This document shows, piece after piece, positions 37,095 through 45,795 of a DNA stretch of 64,000 bases. A program made the translations under genes and the position numbers. This stretch comes from CAWAPS01 sp963783945. Its GTDB lineage: Bacteria > Actinomycetota > Acidimicrobiia > Acidimicrobiales > Palsa-688. The stretch's first letter is position 1. Every line of letters starts with the position of its first letter. Under the pieces are notes generated by a model. That model did no database searches. It saw only the letters and a list, made by a program, of their open reading frames with translations, and was not told the origin of the DNA. The stretch spans positions 3,919 to 67,918 of the forward strand of contig CAWAPS010000037.1 of assembly GCA_963783945.1 (NCBI GenBank), in the 5' to 3' direction.

Positions 37095-37429
37095 CGCGAC
37101 CACCCCCTCTCTTGCGCCGACGTGCCGGGTGACCGCCTTCATGCCGGCGGCCTGCTGACCTGACAACTTACGCCACGCTGCTGTGGCACAGGCGAAGATC
37201 GAGCAGAGAGGCCGGCCGCTCGCCGGCCGATCTCATCTGCGGTCACGGGGACGTGCGGACTTGCGAACGACGGGCCTTCTCTCCCCCGCCGGTTTGGCAG
37301 CCGCAGAACCGCCGCCGAGCGCCGAAAGCAGGCGCGGGGCGGGCGCAAGGCGAGCGCGGAGCGGTCCCGTGGCGAGCACCGGGCCAAACCGGCGGGCCGG
37401 CCGGGAGGTCCCGCCTAGCATGCTCTGTC
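37095..37429. other. 335-bp divergent intergenic region, no gene
   Basis: The spacer between the SCP2 gene (minus) and gatC (plus). It holds two GC hairpins: gccac/gtggc at 37172-37187 and ggccggc/gccggcc at 37210-37228. No tRNA-like cloverleaf, T-run terminator or confident promoter is visible, and the open frames crossing it lack coding character. Confidence 0.5.
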
Positions 37430-37732
37430 GTGGCCTCCCGCATCTCCCCGAGCGACGTCGCCCACGTGGCCCGCCTGGCTCGGCTCCGCCTTACCCCAGA
37501 CGAGTTGGATCGCTTTGCCGGGCAGCTGGGCGCGGTGCTCGAGCACGCCCGCGACGTCGAGGCCCTCGACGTGTCGGACGTCCCGCCTACTGCCCACCCG
37601 CTGCCGCTTGTCAATGTCCTGCGTGACGACGTGGTGATCCCGAGCCTGGACCGGGCAGAGGTCCTGGCCCAGGCGCCCGAAGTAGAGGATTACCGCTTCC
37701 GGGTTCCGAGGATCCTCGGAGAGGCCCCATGA
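37430..37732 (+). CDS. gatC: Asp/Glu-tRNA(Asn/Gln) amidotransferase subunit C
   Basis: A 100-residue small subunit that stabilises GatA-GatB. SPSDVAHVARLARLRLTPDEL and the C-terminal LRDDVVIPSLDRAEVLAQAPE with YRFRVPRIL are typical. GTG 37430 is the start matching the family N-terminus; the longer open frame from 37253 is not supported. The ATG of gatA overlaps its stop. It works in the cytoplasm in the transamidation route to Gln-tRNA and/or Asn-tRNA. Confidence 0.93.
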   Translation: MASRISPSDVAHVARLARLRLTPDELDRFAGQLGAVLEHARDVEALDVSDVPPTAHPLPLVNVLRDDVVIPSLDRAEVLAQAPEVEDYRFRVPRILGEAP

Positions 37733-39234
37733 CGAGCGCACCGGGGCCCTACCACGGCTTTTCCGATGCATGGGCCATCGCCGAAGGTGTCCGGTCGGGA
37801 ACCATGCGGGCTCGCCAAGTGGTCGAGGAGCACTTGGCCAGGATCGGGGCCGGCGACGACCGGCTTCACGCCTTCAACCTCACAATGGCCGACGAGGCCC
37901 GGTCGGCCGCCGACGCAGTCGACGCCGCGGTGGCAGCCGGGCGGGATCCCGGTCCGCTCGCCGGGGTCCCCATCGCCGTCAAGGACAACCTCTGTACGAG
38001 AGGCATTCCGACCACCTGCTCGTCCCGCATTCTCGATGGCTGGAAGCCTCCCTACGACGCCACCGTCGTGAGGAGCCTCGCCGCGGCCGGGGCGGTCGTG
38101 ATCGGCAAGACGAATCTTGACGAGTTCGCCATGGGGTCCTCGACCGAAAACTCGGCGTTCGGCCCCACCCACAACCCCTTCGACTTCGACCGGGTTCCCG
38201 GCGGGTCGTCCGGTGGCAGCGCCGCCGCGGTGGCTGCCGGGTTCGCCGCGATAGGGCTGGGCTCGGACACGGGCGGATCGATCCGCCAGCCGGCCGCCCT
38301 CTGCGGGGTGGTCGGAGCCAAACCGACCTACGGCCTGGTTTCCCGCTACGGGCTGATCGCCTTCGCCAGCTCCCTCGACCAGATCGGACCCCTCGCCCGC
38401 ACAGTGAGGGACGCCGCGCTACTGCTCGATGCCATCTCCGGTCCTGACCCGATGGATTCGACGTGCCTGCGGGACGATCCGCCACAGGCTCTGGCCCGCC
38501 TCGGGGCCGGCGTCGAGAGCCTGCGCATCGGGCTGGTCAGCGAACTGGTGAGCGCGGAGGGGATCGCGGGCGATGTGGTGGCGCGCACCCGGGAAGCGGC
38601 CGACGCCCTGGCCGCGGCCGGCGCCAAGGTGGACGAAGTCAGCGTGCCGGCCGCGGTCTACGGGCTGTCGGCCTACTACCTGATCGCGCCGGCGGAAGCC
38701 TCTTCGAACCTGGCCAGATACGACGGCGTCCGCTACGGCCTGCGGTCGAAGGGACGCACGGCGCCGATATCGGACATCACGGAGATGTACATGGAGACCC
38801 GCTCGGAGGGCTTCGGGGCGGAGGTCAAGCGCCGGGTCATGCTCGGGACCTACGCCCTGTCGGCCGGCTATTACGACGCCTACTACGGCAAGGCTCAGAG
38901 GGTCCGCACCCTTATCATCCGCGATCTCGAGGCGGCCTACCGGGATTACGACGTGCTACTTGGTCCGACCGCTCCCACTACCGCTTTCGCTCTCGGGTCC
39001 AAGACAGCTGATCCGCTCACCATGTACCTGAACGACGTCTGCACCATCCCGTCGAATCTGGCTGGACATCCGGCCGTCACCGTGCCGTACGGGTCGGGCG
39101 ACGACGGTCTACCGGTCGGCGTCCAGGTGCTGGCCCCGGCCCTGGGCGAGTCCGTGATGTTCCAGGTGGCCGAAGTGCTCGAATCGTCGGCGCCGCCCCT
39201 GCCGCCCCTCGCGCTGGAGGACCCGGAAAAGTGA
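37729..39234 (+). CDS. gatA: Asp/Glu-tRNA(Asn/Gln) amidotransferase subunit A
   Basis: A 501-residue amidase that releases ammonia from glutamine. The Ser-cisSer-Lys triad is visible: the lysine in IAVKDNLCTRG, the serines in VPGGSSGGSAAAVAAG and GLGSDTGGSIRQPA. FAMGSSTENSAFGPTHNP and GRSLRQ-region equivalents are conserved. It overlaps gatC by 4 bases upstream and gatB by 4 bases (GTGA) downstream. Confidence 0.96.
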   Translation: MTSAPGPYHGFSDAWAIAEGVRSGTMRARQVVEEHLARIGAGDDRLHAFNLTMADEARSAADAVDAAVAAGRDPGPLAGVPIAVKDNLCTRGIPTTCSSRILDGWKPPYDATVVRSLAAAGAVVIGKTNLDEFAMGSSTENSAFGPTHNPFDFDRVPGGSSGGSAAAVAAGFAAIGLGSDTGGSIRQPAALCGVVGAKPTYGLVSRYGLIAFASSLDQIGPLARTVRDAALLLDAISGPDPMDSTCLRDDPPQALARLGAGVESLRIGLVSELVSAEGIAGDVVARTREAADALAAAGAKVDEVSVPAAVYGLSAYYLIAPAEASSNLARYDGVRYGLRSKGRTAPISDITEMYMETRSEGFGAEVKRRVMLGTYALSAGYYDAYYGKAQRVRTLIIRDLEAAYRDYDVLLGPTAPTTAFALGSKTADPLTMYLNDVCTIPSNLAGHPAVTVPYGSGDDGLPVGVQVLAPALGESVMFQVAEVLESSAPPLPPLALEDPEK

Positions 39235-40670
39235 CCGCGACAAGCACCCGGTGGGAGACCGTGGTCGGCCTGGAGGTTCACGCCGAACTGCGCACGGCCA
39301 CCAAGCTGTTCTGCGGCTGCCGCAACAGCTTCGGTGACGAGCCCAACACCAACATCTGTCCGGTATGCCTGGGCTTGCCCGGTTCTCTACCTGTCCTGAA
39401 CCGGATGGCGGTCGAGTACGCCATGCGGATAGGAACGGCACTGAACTGTCGAATCCAGCCGTCGATCTTCCACCGCAAGAACTACTTCTATCCGGACATG
39501 CCCAAGGACTACCAGATCAGCCAGTACGACATCCCCATCAATGTCGACGGGTGGTTGGACCTGCCGAGCGGGCCGCGAGTCGGCGTGGTCAGAGCCCATA
39601 TGGAAGAGGACACGGGCAAGACCACGCACGTGGGCGGGGGCGGACGAATTCACGAGGCGGCTCACTCACTCGTCGACTTCAACCGGGCCGGCGTCCCTCT
39701 CGTCGAGATCGTCAGCGCGCCCGATATCAGGAGTGCAGAGGATGCCCGCGCTTACGTCGATGAGCTCCGGGCCATACTGGTGGCGACCGGGGCGTCCGAC
39801 GGGCGGATGGAGGAAGGCTCCCTGCGGGTGGATGCCAACGTCTCGGTTCGCCCCGACGGCTCGTCCGAGCTCGGGACGCGCTGCGAGATCAAGAACATGA
39901 ACTCCCTGCGGTCGCTCGGGCGAGCTATCGAGTTCGAAGCGGCCCGGCAGATCATGGTCATCTCCGACGGCGGCGCGGTGGTGCAGGAGACCCGCCACTG
40001 GGACGAGAGCTCCGGGCGGACAGCGTCGATGCGCTCGAAGGAGGAGGCGTACGACTATCGCTACTTCCCCGAGCCCGACCTGGTGCCGGTGGAACCGGCG
40101 CCGGAGTGGATCAGGTCCGTGGCGACCAGCCTGCCGTCGCTCCCCGCCGCCCGCAGAGAGGCGGTAGCAGCGGCGTCGGGCATGCCCGCCGACTCCGACC
40201 CGGTGATCACCGTGGTCCGCCTCGGCCTCGACTCTCTGGTCGACGCGGTGGAGAAGGCCGGGCTCGGTGCCGACGCGGCTGCCATTGCCGTGCGCCGCCT
40301 GGCCAATGAGGTCGCCGCCGAAGCCGATGCCGGACTGCAGCTGGCCCCGTCGAGCTTTGTGCGGCTCATTGCCATGGAGGCAGACGGCTCGCTCACCACG
40401 GCTCAGGCCCGCACCGTGCTCAAGGAGATGCTGGCGGGTGGAGGAGAACCCGACGTCATCGCCGCCGGTCATGGATTCGAGGCCATGGACAGTCGCGAGC
40501 TCGACTCGTTGGTAGACGAGGTCATCGCGTCCCATCCCGACGAGTGGTCGCGATACGTCGCCGGCGAGGACAAGCTGACCGGCTTCTTCATTGGTCACGT
40601 AAAGACGGCCACCCAGGGGCGCGCCGACCTCAAGGCGGTGCCGGCTATTTTGCGGTCGCGCCGGGGGTGA
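39231..40670 (+). CDS. gatB: Asp/Glu-tRNA(Asn/Gln) amidotransferase subunit B
   Basis: A 479-residue kinase/amidotransferase that activates misacylated tRNA with ATP and transfers ammonia from GatA. Motifs: VVGLEVHAELRTATKLFCGC, NTNICPVCLGLPGSLPVLN, YFYPDMPKDYQISQYD, HMEEDTGKTTH, DFNRAGVPLVEIVS and EIKNMNSLRSLGRAIEFE. The C-terminal GatB/YqeY helical domain (ARTVLKEMLAGGGEPD) binds tRNA. GTG start overlaps gatA. Its 3' end overlaps the convergent DUF4333 gene by 26 bases. Confidence 0.96.
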   Translation: MTATSTRWETVVGLEVHAELRTATKLFCGCRNSFGDEPNTNICPVCLGLPGSLPVLNRMAVEYAMRIGTALNCRIQPSIFHRKNYFYPDMPKDYQISQYDIPINVDGWLDLPSGPRVGVVRAHMEEDTGKTTHVGGGGRIHEAAHSLVDFNRAGVPLVEIVSAPDIRSAEDARAYVDELRAILVATGASDGRMEEGSLRVDANVSVRPDGSSELGTRCEIKNMNSLRSLGRAIEFEAARQIMVISDGGAVVQETRHWDESSGRTASMRSKEEAYDYRYFPEPDLVPVEPAPEWIRSVATSLPSLPAARREAVAAASGMPADSDPVITVVRLGLDSLVDAVEKAGLGADAAAIAVRRLANEVAAEADAGLQLAPSSFVRLIAMEADGSLTTAQARTVLKEMLAGGGEPDVIAAGHGFEAMDSRELDSLVDEVIASHPDEWSRYVAGEDKLTGFFIGHVKTATQGRADLKAVPAILRSRRG

Positions 40671-41202
40671 GCGTCGCCGGCGCTGGAGCCAGCTGGTAGA
40701 GGTAACGGCCCTGGAGGTTGACCACCTTCACCTTCACTGCCCGGGGCTTCCCGCCCGGGAAGACGGCGGAGCAGGCAAAGGTTCCCCCGACTTCGACAAC
40801 CAGGACCTCCTTGGGTCCGCAGTCGACGACCGGCTTGATATGGGTCTGCTTTTTGAGCTCGGTGGCGAGCGATGACTCGATGGTCGGAACCGAGATGATC
40901 ACCGATCTCGGCTCGACGCTGAAGCGGCCCGAGCCCGTCGCCGTCCCATCCATCTGAATGGTTTGGCCGTCGATAGTAGCGGTGCACACGAAAGTTTGGC
41001 CCTTGCGGTCCGGCACGCCCGACGGGCAGGTCACGGCAGGTTGCTTGATTCCGTATTGGGTTTCGAGCTGAGCGGCGATCTGGCTGCTGAGGCTGGAGGG
41101 CGACAGGGTGTGGCGCGGCCCCACCCCGCACGAGGTCGCGAGCCCCACCAGACCCGACACCCCTGCCACGGCGGTGATCGCCCGCCTGGCCAGCGGCCTC
41201 AA
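40645..41202 (-). CDS. Probable lipoprotein with two DUF4333-like domains
   Basis: A 185-residue exported protein from the TTG chosen here (ggag six bases upstream). The N-terminus is RPLARRAITAVAGVSGLVGL followed by ATSCG, a signal peptide with a weak lipobox. Two similar domains follow: SSQIAAQLETQYGIKQPAVTCP...GQTFVCTATIDGQ and SSLATELKKQTHIKPVVDCG...GGTFACSAVFPGG. Each has the two spaced cysteines of DUF4333, a domain common in actinobacterial surface proteins. Function unknown. The open frame extends upstream to 41472 but lacks coding character there. Confidence 0.7.
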   Translation of the reverse strand: MRPLARRAITAVAGVSGLVGLATSCGVGPRHTLSPSSLSSQIAAQLETQYGIKQPAVTCPSGVPDRKGQTFVCTATIDGQTIQMDGTATGSGRFSVEPRSVIISVPTIESSLATELKKQTHIKPVVDCGPKEVLVVEVGGTFACSAVFPGGKPRAVKVKVVNLQGRYLYQLAPAPATLTPGATAK

Positions 41203-41553
41203 CGAGGGCTCCGCACCGGCCGAGTGTACCGCCCGACCCCCGGAGAGCCCTGGCTCCAATCCGCCCGGGATCCGGGCCTGCGCCAGTTGCCCTTCGCCGC
41301 TCCCACCCGCCGTTTCACCTCTCGCCGGCTCCCATGGGCCCGGCCCGCGGCTTTCGCCGGGCTCGGCCGGGCGACGGCCCACCTCGCCCGGCTGTCCGGC
41401 GACATAAACGGGTTCGTGCCTTAGGGCCCGCCACGAAACAACTTGGAACAAGTCCTGTGCCACGACATGCATGTTTACAAGAGAATTGCGTCAAGTTGTT
41501 TCGTGGCGGGCCCTTAGGCGCGGGTAACTCTGCAACCTGTTTAAGTTGTCCGT
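41203..41553. other. 351-bp intergenic region upstream of ilvD
   Basis: Contains no supported gene. Its main content is the 100-bp inverted-repeat element at 41419-41518. The ilvD ATG follows 35 bases later without a clear Shine-Dalgarno, so a leaderless or near-leaderless transcript is possible. Confidence 0.5.
41419..41518. repeat. 100-bp element with 26-bp inverted terminal arms (MITE-like)
   Basis: Arms 41419-41444 and 41493-41518 are inverted copies with a single mismatch; the core is gcccgccacgaaacaactt. The 48-base interior is less GC-rich than the surroundings and contains the small palindrome acatgcatgt. No gene is inside. It resembles a miniature inverted-repeat element; a large attenuator hairpin in the ilvD leader is the alternative. 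I noticed no second copy in the window. Confidence 0.7.
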
Positions 41554-43236
41554 ATGGCAAGTCGCATGAAGCCGCGGAGCGGCGAGGTAACCGACGGTTT
41601 CGAGCGGGCCCCGGCCCGGGCCATGCTCCGGGCCATTGGTATGACCGACGAGGACTGGGTCAAACCGCAGATCGGGGTGGCGTCATCGTGGAACGAGGTC
41701 ACGCCGTGCAACCTGCCGCTCGACCGGCTGGCCAAGCAGGCCAAGGAAGGAGTCCGCGAGGCCGGCGGCTACCCGATCGAGTTCGTCACCATCGCCGTAT
41801 CCGACGGCATCTCGATGGGCCACGAGGGCATGAGAGCGTCCCTGGTCAGTCGGGAGGTGATAGCCGACTCCGTAGAGCTGGTGATGCACGCAGAACGTTT
41901 CGACGGGATGGTCACTTTCGCCGGCTGCGACAAGTCCCTGCCCGGTATGCTCATGGCCGCCGCTCGGGTCAACCTCCCGGCGGTGTTTCTCTACGGAGGG
42001 TCGATCCTGCCGGGCCAAGGACCGCACGGCGAGGCTCTGGACATCACCAGCGTCTTCGAGGCGGTCGGAGCCCGGGCTGCCGGGACTCTGACCGACGAGG
42101 AGCTGACCCTCATAGAGCGGAGCGCTTGCCCCACCATCGGCAGTTGCGCCGGCATGTTCACCGCCAACACCATGGCGTCGGTGTCGGAAGCCCTCGGCAT
42201 GGCCCTGCCCGGGTCAGCGTCGCCCTCGGCTATCGACCCCCGGCGCGACGATCTGGCCCGGCAATCGGGCGAGGCCGTGGTTCGTCTCCTCGCTGCGGGT
42301 ATCCGGCCGCGCGACATCATGACCAAGGACGCGTTCGAGAACGCCATCGCGGTGACCATGGCCGTCGGCGGGTCGACCAACGCCGTGCTTCACCTCATGG
42401 CCATCGCCAACGAGGCACGGGTGGACCTCAGCCTCGACGATTTCGACCGGATCGGCCGGCGGGTCCCGCACGTGGTCGATACCAAACCGCACGGCCGCTA
42501 CCACATGATCGACATCGATGGAGTCGGCGGCGTGCCCGTGGTCATGCGAGCCCTCCTCGAAGGCGGTCTGCTGCACGGCGACTGTTTGACCGTCACCGGC
42601 GCGACGATGGCCGAGAACTTGGAGGCGGCCGGTGCTCCGGCTCCCGACGGCCGGGTCGTGCACGCTCTCGACGCCCCGATTCACGCCGACGGCGGGATCG
42701 CCATCCTGCGGGGATCGCTGGCCCCGCTCGGCGCGGTGGTCAAAGTCGCGGGTATCGACCAGGACCGGTTCGACGGGGTGGCGAGAGTCTTCGACGGTGA
42801 GGACCAGGCGATGGCTTCCATCCTCGCAGGCACGATTCAACCCGGCACGGTGCTGGTCATCCGGTACGAGGGACCCAAGGGGGGCCCGGGCATGCGGGAG
42901 ATGCTCGCCGTCACCGGCGCCATGAAAGGGGCAGGTCGGGGCGCCGACTGCGCTCTGGTGACCGACGGCCGCTTCAGCGGCGGCACCCACGGGTTCTGCG
43001 TGGGTCACGTCGCCCCCGAGGCAGTAGACGGCGGTCCGATCGCGCTGGTCGCTGACGGCGACCGCATTGTCGTCGACGTCACGGCCCGCACCATCGACCT
43101 ACATGTCGAGGGTTCTGAACTGGTCCGCCGGCAGGCTGAGCTCAAGCTGCCGGCGCCCCGATACCCCTCGGGCGTGCTGGCCAAGTACGCCCGGCTGGTG
43201 ACGGGAGCCGAACGGGGGGCCGTCACCGAACCATGA
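41554..43236 (+). CDS. ilvD: Dihydroxy-acid dehydratase
   Basis: A 560-residue Fe-S enzyme of valine, isoleucine and pantothenate synthesis. Motifs: IGVASSWNEVTPCN, FAGCDKSLPGMLMAA (Fe-S cysteine), CPTIGSCAGMFTANTMAS (Fe-S cysteine), MAVGGSTNAVLHL, RYEGPKGGPGMREML and VTDGRFSGGTHGFCVGHVAPEA. Full length with no break. It stands 113 bases before the leader peptide of ilvBNC on the same strand, so it can be transcribed separately or read through to the attenuator. Confidence 0.96.
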   Translation: MASRMKPRSGEVTDGFERAPARAMLRAIGMTDEDWVKPQIGVASSWNEVTPCNLPLDRLAKQAKEGVREAGGYPIEFVTIAVSDGISMGHEGMRASLVSREVIADSVELVMHAERFDGMVTFAGCDKSLPGMLMAAARVNLPAVFLYGGSILPGQGPHGEALDITSVFEAVGARAAGTLTDEELTLIERSACPTIGSCAGMFTANTMASVSEALGMALPGSASPSAIDPRRDDLARQSGEAVVRLLAAGIRPRDIMTKDAFENAIAVTMAVGGSTNAVLHLMAIANEARVDLSLDDFDRIGRRVPHVVDTKPHGRYHMIDIDGVGGVPVVMRALLEGGLLHGDCLTVTGATMAENLEAAGAPAPDGRVVHALDAPIHADGGIAILRGSLAPLGAVVKVAGIDQDRFDGVARVFDGEDQAMASILAGTIQPGTVLVIRYEGPKGGPGMREMLAVTGAMKGAGRGADCALVTDGRFSGGTHGFCVGHVAPEAVDGGPIALVADGDRIVVDVTARTIDLHVEGSELVRRQAELKLPAPRYPSGVLAKYARLVTGAERGAVTEP

Positions 43237-43349
43237 AGCGGATCGCTGACCTTCGCGGCGCGGTCGGGCTCACCGCGCTGAAACGCTCTGGGACTCGGTT
43301 GGTAACTCGGCGTTGCGACCGTTCGCCATCATGTGAGAGACTGGACGCC

Positions 43350-43385
43350 GTGAGCACCAGCCTCATCTTCGTACTCATCACCTAG
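43350..43385 (+). CDS. ilvBNC leader peptide MSTSLIFVLIT
   Basis: A GTG-started 11-codon reading frame in the ilvB leader. Six consecutive codons (4-9 after Ser: Leu-Ile-Phe-Val-Leu-Ile) include five for branched-chain amino acids, the products of the downstream pathway. The stop codon lies in the 5' arm of the next hairpin. This is the classic layout of ribosome-mediated attenuation, as described for actinobacterial ilvB operons. Confidence 0.82.
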   Translation: MSTSLIFVLIT

Positions 43386-43412
43386 CGCACGCGCGGCTTC
43401 CGCGTGTGCGCT
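43384..43412 (+). promoter_or_regulatory. Leader hairpin (pause/control stem) of the ilvB attenuator
   Basis: A 13-bp stem (43384-43396 with 43400-43412, one G-U pair) with a 3-base loop. Its 5' arm includes the leader stop codon, so a ribosome stalled at or finishing the leader would decide whether it forms. Confidence 0.7.
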
Positions 43413-43414
43413 CG

Positions 43415-43446
43415 ACGACCTCCCGAAACGGGAGGTCGTTTTGTTT
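43415..43446 (+). terminator. Intrinsic terminator of the ilvB attenuator
   Basis: A perfect 11-bp stem (43415-43425 with 43429-43439), loop AAA, followed by tttgttt. It sits 29 bases after the leader stop and 76 bases before the ilvB ATG. It is the only clear intrinsic terminator I found in the window, which supports a regulatory role. Confidence 0.85.
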
Positions 43447-43521
43447 ATCCAGTTCGGTCACTCGAACGCCGGCACCGACCCGACTGACAGCGCCACCCAA
43501 CCAGATGTGAGGGACTGCCCG

Positions 43522-45258
43522 ATGAAGCTGACAGGAGCACAAGCTCTGATCAAGAGCCTGGAGATGGAACAGGTCGAAGTGATCTTCGGGTTGCCCGGCG
43601 GCTGCATCCTGCCCGCCTACGACCCCATACTCGATTCCCCGATCCGCCACATCCTGGTCCGCCACGAGCAGGGCGCCGGTCATATGGCGGAGGGTTACGC
43701 CCACGTGACCGGCCGCCCCGGAGTGGCCATGGTGACGAGCGGGCCGGCCGCGACCAACCTGGTGACCCCGCTCTGCGACGCCTACATGGACTCCGTCCCC
43801 ATGGTCGCCATCACGGGCCAGGTGGGCCGGTCGGTCATCGGTACCGATGGGTTTCAGGAATGCGACACGGTCGGAATCACCCGGTCGGTCACCAAGCACA
43901 ACGAGCTCATCATGGATCCCGATGAAATCCCGCTCGCCGTGCGCCAGGCCTTCCACCTCGCCACCACCGGGCGCCCGGGCCCGGTGCTGCTCGACGTACC
44001 GAAGGACGTTCTCCAGGCGCAGGTCGAGTGGTCGTGGCCATCCTCTGACGACGTGGCCGCGTCCCTCCCCGGCTACAAGCCGACCACCAAGGGTCATCCG
44101 CGAATGATCAAGGAGGCGGCCCGCCTCATCGCCTCGGCCCGCCGGCCCGTCATCTACGCGGGGGGAGGCATCCTCAAGTCGCGTGCCGCCGAGGCGCTGC
44201 GGGAGCTGGCCGAGCGCGCCGATATCCCGGTAGTGACGACGCTCATGGCCCGGGGGGCGTTCCCCGACGACCATCCCCTGTGCCTGGGGATGCCGGGCAT
44301 GCACGGCAACTACACCGCTATCACCGCCATGCAGAACGCCGACCTGCTAGTCGCTCTAGGCAGCCGCTTCGACGACCGGGTGACCGGCAAGGTGAGCACC
44401 TTTGCTCCCGACGCCAAAGTGATCCATGTCGACATCGATCCGGCCGAGCTGGGCAAGATCCGCCAGCCCGACGTACCGATCGTCGGAGACTGCCGGCTGG
44501 TGATCACCGAGATCGTGCGGGCTCTGGAAAACGTCGATCAGGCTGACCGCACCGAGTGGCGCGGCACCATCTCGGGCTGGCAGGAGCGCTTCCCCCTCCA
44601 TTACGACCCGCCTGAGATGGGCGAGGCCCTGAAGCCCCAATACGTGATGGAGGTGCTCCGCGACTCGGCTCCCGAGGGCACCATTCTCACCGCGGGCGTC
44701 GGCCAGCACCAGATGTGGGCCAGCCAGTACTGGCGTTTCACCGAGCCCTACACCTGGGTCAATTCCGGGGGCCTGGGGACCATGGGTTTTTGCGTTCCGG
44801 CGGCCATTGGAGCCAAGGTCGGGCGACCCGAACGCACCGTCTGGGCGGTAGACGGCGACGGATGCTTCCAGATGACGGCGCAGGAACTGGTCACGGCGTC
44901 GAGCGAACGCATCCCCATCAAAGTCGCCATCCTCAACAACGCCTACCTCGGAATGGTCCGGCAATGGCAGGAGATGTTCTACGAGGAGCGCTACAGCGAG
45001 GTATACCTCTCCCCGGACTTGCCCGACTATGTCAAATGGGCCGAAGCGATGGGCTGCGCGGCCTTCCGGGTCGAGGCCCCCGAAGATGTGGAGCCCATGA
45101 TCGAGAAGGCCAACTCCATAGACGACCGACCGGTCGTCATCGACTTCCGCACCGACGCCCGGGAAAAGGTCTTCCCGATGGTCCCCCCCGGCACATCCAA
45201 CGACGACGTCGTGGTGCATCCGTCGCAAAAGCCCGGAGGGAAAAAGGTGGTGCAGTGA
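43522..45258 (+). CDS. ilvB: Acetolactate synthase large (catalytic) subunit
   Basis: A 578-residue ThDP enzyme, the first common step of branched-chain amino-acid synthesis. Motifs: VIFGLPGGCILPAYD, VRHEQGAGHMAEGYAH (catalytic Glu), TSGPAATNLVTPLCDAYMDS, GTDGFQECDTVGITRS and the ThDP-binding GDGCFQMTAQEL...NNAYLGMVRQWQ. ATG 43522 gives the family start (MKLTGAQALI); the longer open frame begins inside the terminator. Its stop overlaps the ilvN ATG (TGATG). Confidence 0.96.
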   Translation: MKLTGAQALIKSLEMEQVEVIFGLPGGCILPAYDPILDSPIRHILVRHEQGAGHMAEGYAHVTGRPGVAMVTSGPAATNLVTPLCDAYMDSVPMVAITGQVGRSVIGTDGFQECDTVGITRSVTKHNELIMDPDEIPLAVRQAFHLATTGRPGPVLLDVPKDVLQAQVEWSWPSSDDVAASLPGYKPTTKGHPRMIKEAARLIASARRPVIYAGGGILKSRAAEALRELAERADIPVVTTLMARGAFPDDHPLCLGMPGMHGNYTAITAMQNADLLVALGSRFDDRVTGKVSTFAPDAKVIHVDIDPAELGKIRQPDVPIVGDCRLVITEIVRALENVDQADRTEWRGTISGWQERFPLHYDPPEMGEALKPQYVMEVLRDSAPEGTILTAGVGQHQMWASQYWRFTEPYTWVNSGGLGTMGFCVPAAIGAKVGRPERTVWAVDGDGCFQMTAQELVTASSERIPIKVAILNNAYLGMVRQWQEMFYEERYSEVYLSPDLPDYVKWAEAMGCAAFRVEAPEDVEPMIEKANSIDDRPVVIDFRTDAREKVFPMVPPGTSNDDVVVHPSQKPGGKKVVQ

Positions 45259-45791
45259 TGGCTGCCAGCCCTACCCACCAAACCCTTTCCGTGCTCGTGG
45301 AGAACCGGTCCGGTGTGCTGGCCCGGGTCAGCGGATTGTTCGCCCGGCGCGGCTTCAACATCATCTCGCTGGCCGTGGCCCCAACTGACGACGAGCGGTT
45401 CAGCCGGATAAACCTGGTGATCGACGTGGAGGAGACCTCGGTCGAGCAGCTCACGAAGCAGCTGTTCAAACTGGTCAACGTGGTGAAGATCACCGAGCTC
45501 CAGCCGTCCGAAGCCGTCGAACTCGAGCTGCTGATGGCAACAGTCGCCGCCGGTCCCGATCAGCGGGGCTCGGTGATAGAGCTGGTCAATGTCTTCGACG
45601 GCAAGATCGTGGACGTGGGGGCGACGAGCCTGACCGTGATGCTGGCCGGCGACCCCGACCGCTTGGATGACCTGGAGGACCTTCTCCGCCCGTACGGAAT
45701 CACTGAACTGCAGCGCACCGGACGGGTGGCGCTGCCGAAACTCGACCGCAACCACCCCGCCCGCTTGCGCGCCGCGGGAAAAGCAAGTTAG
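45258..45791 (+). CDS. ilvN: Acetolactate synthase small (regulatory) subunit
   Basis: A 177-residue ACT-domain subunit that activates IlvB and gives valine feedback inhibition. SVLVENRSGVLARVSGLFARRGFNI and the RINLVIDVEE strand form the N-terminal ACT domain; KIVDVGATSLTVMLAGDPDRLD is the C-terminal domain. The ATG overlaps the ilvB stop, and ilvC starts 4 bases after its TAG. Confidence 0.96.
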   Translation: MAASPTHQTLSVLVENRSGVLARVSGLFARRGFNIISLAVAPTDDERFSRINLVIDVEETSVEQLTKQLFKLVNVVKITELQPSEAVELELLMATVAAGPDQRGSVIELVNVFDGKIVDVGATSLTVMLAGDPDRLDDLEDLLRPYGITELQRTGRVALPKLDRNHPARLRAAGKAS

Positions 45792-45795
45792 GACA

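Noticed and set aside
43299..43333. A -35/-10 promoter for the ilvB leader (ttggta or ttgcga with catcat)
   Set aside because: Spacings of the candidate boxes do not fit a normal sigma-70-type promoter; not reliable enough to annotate.
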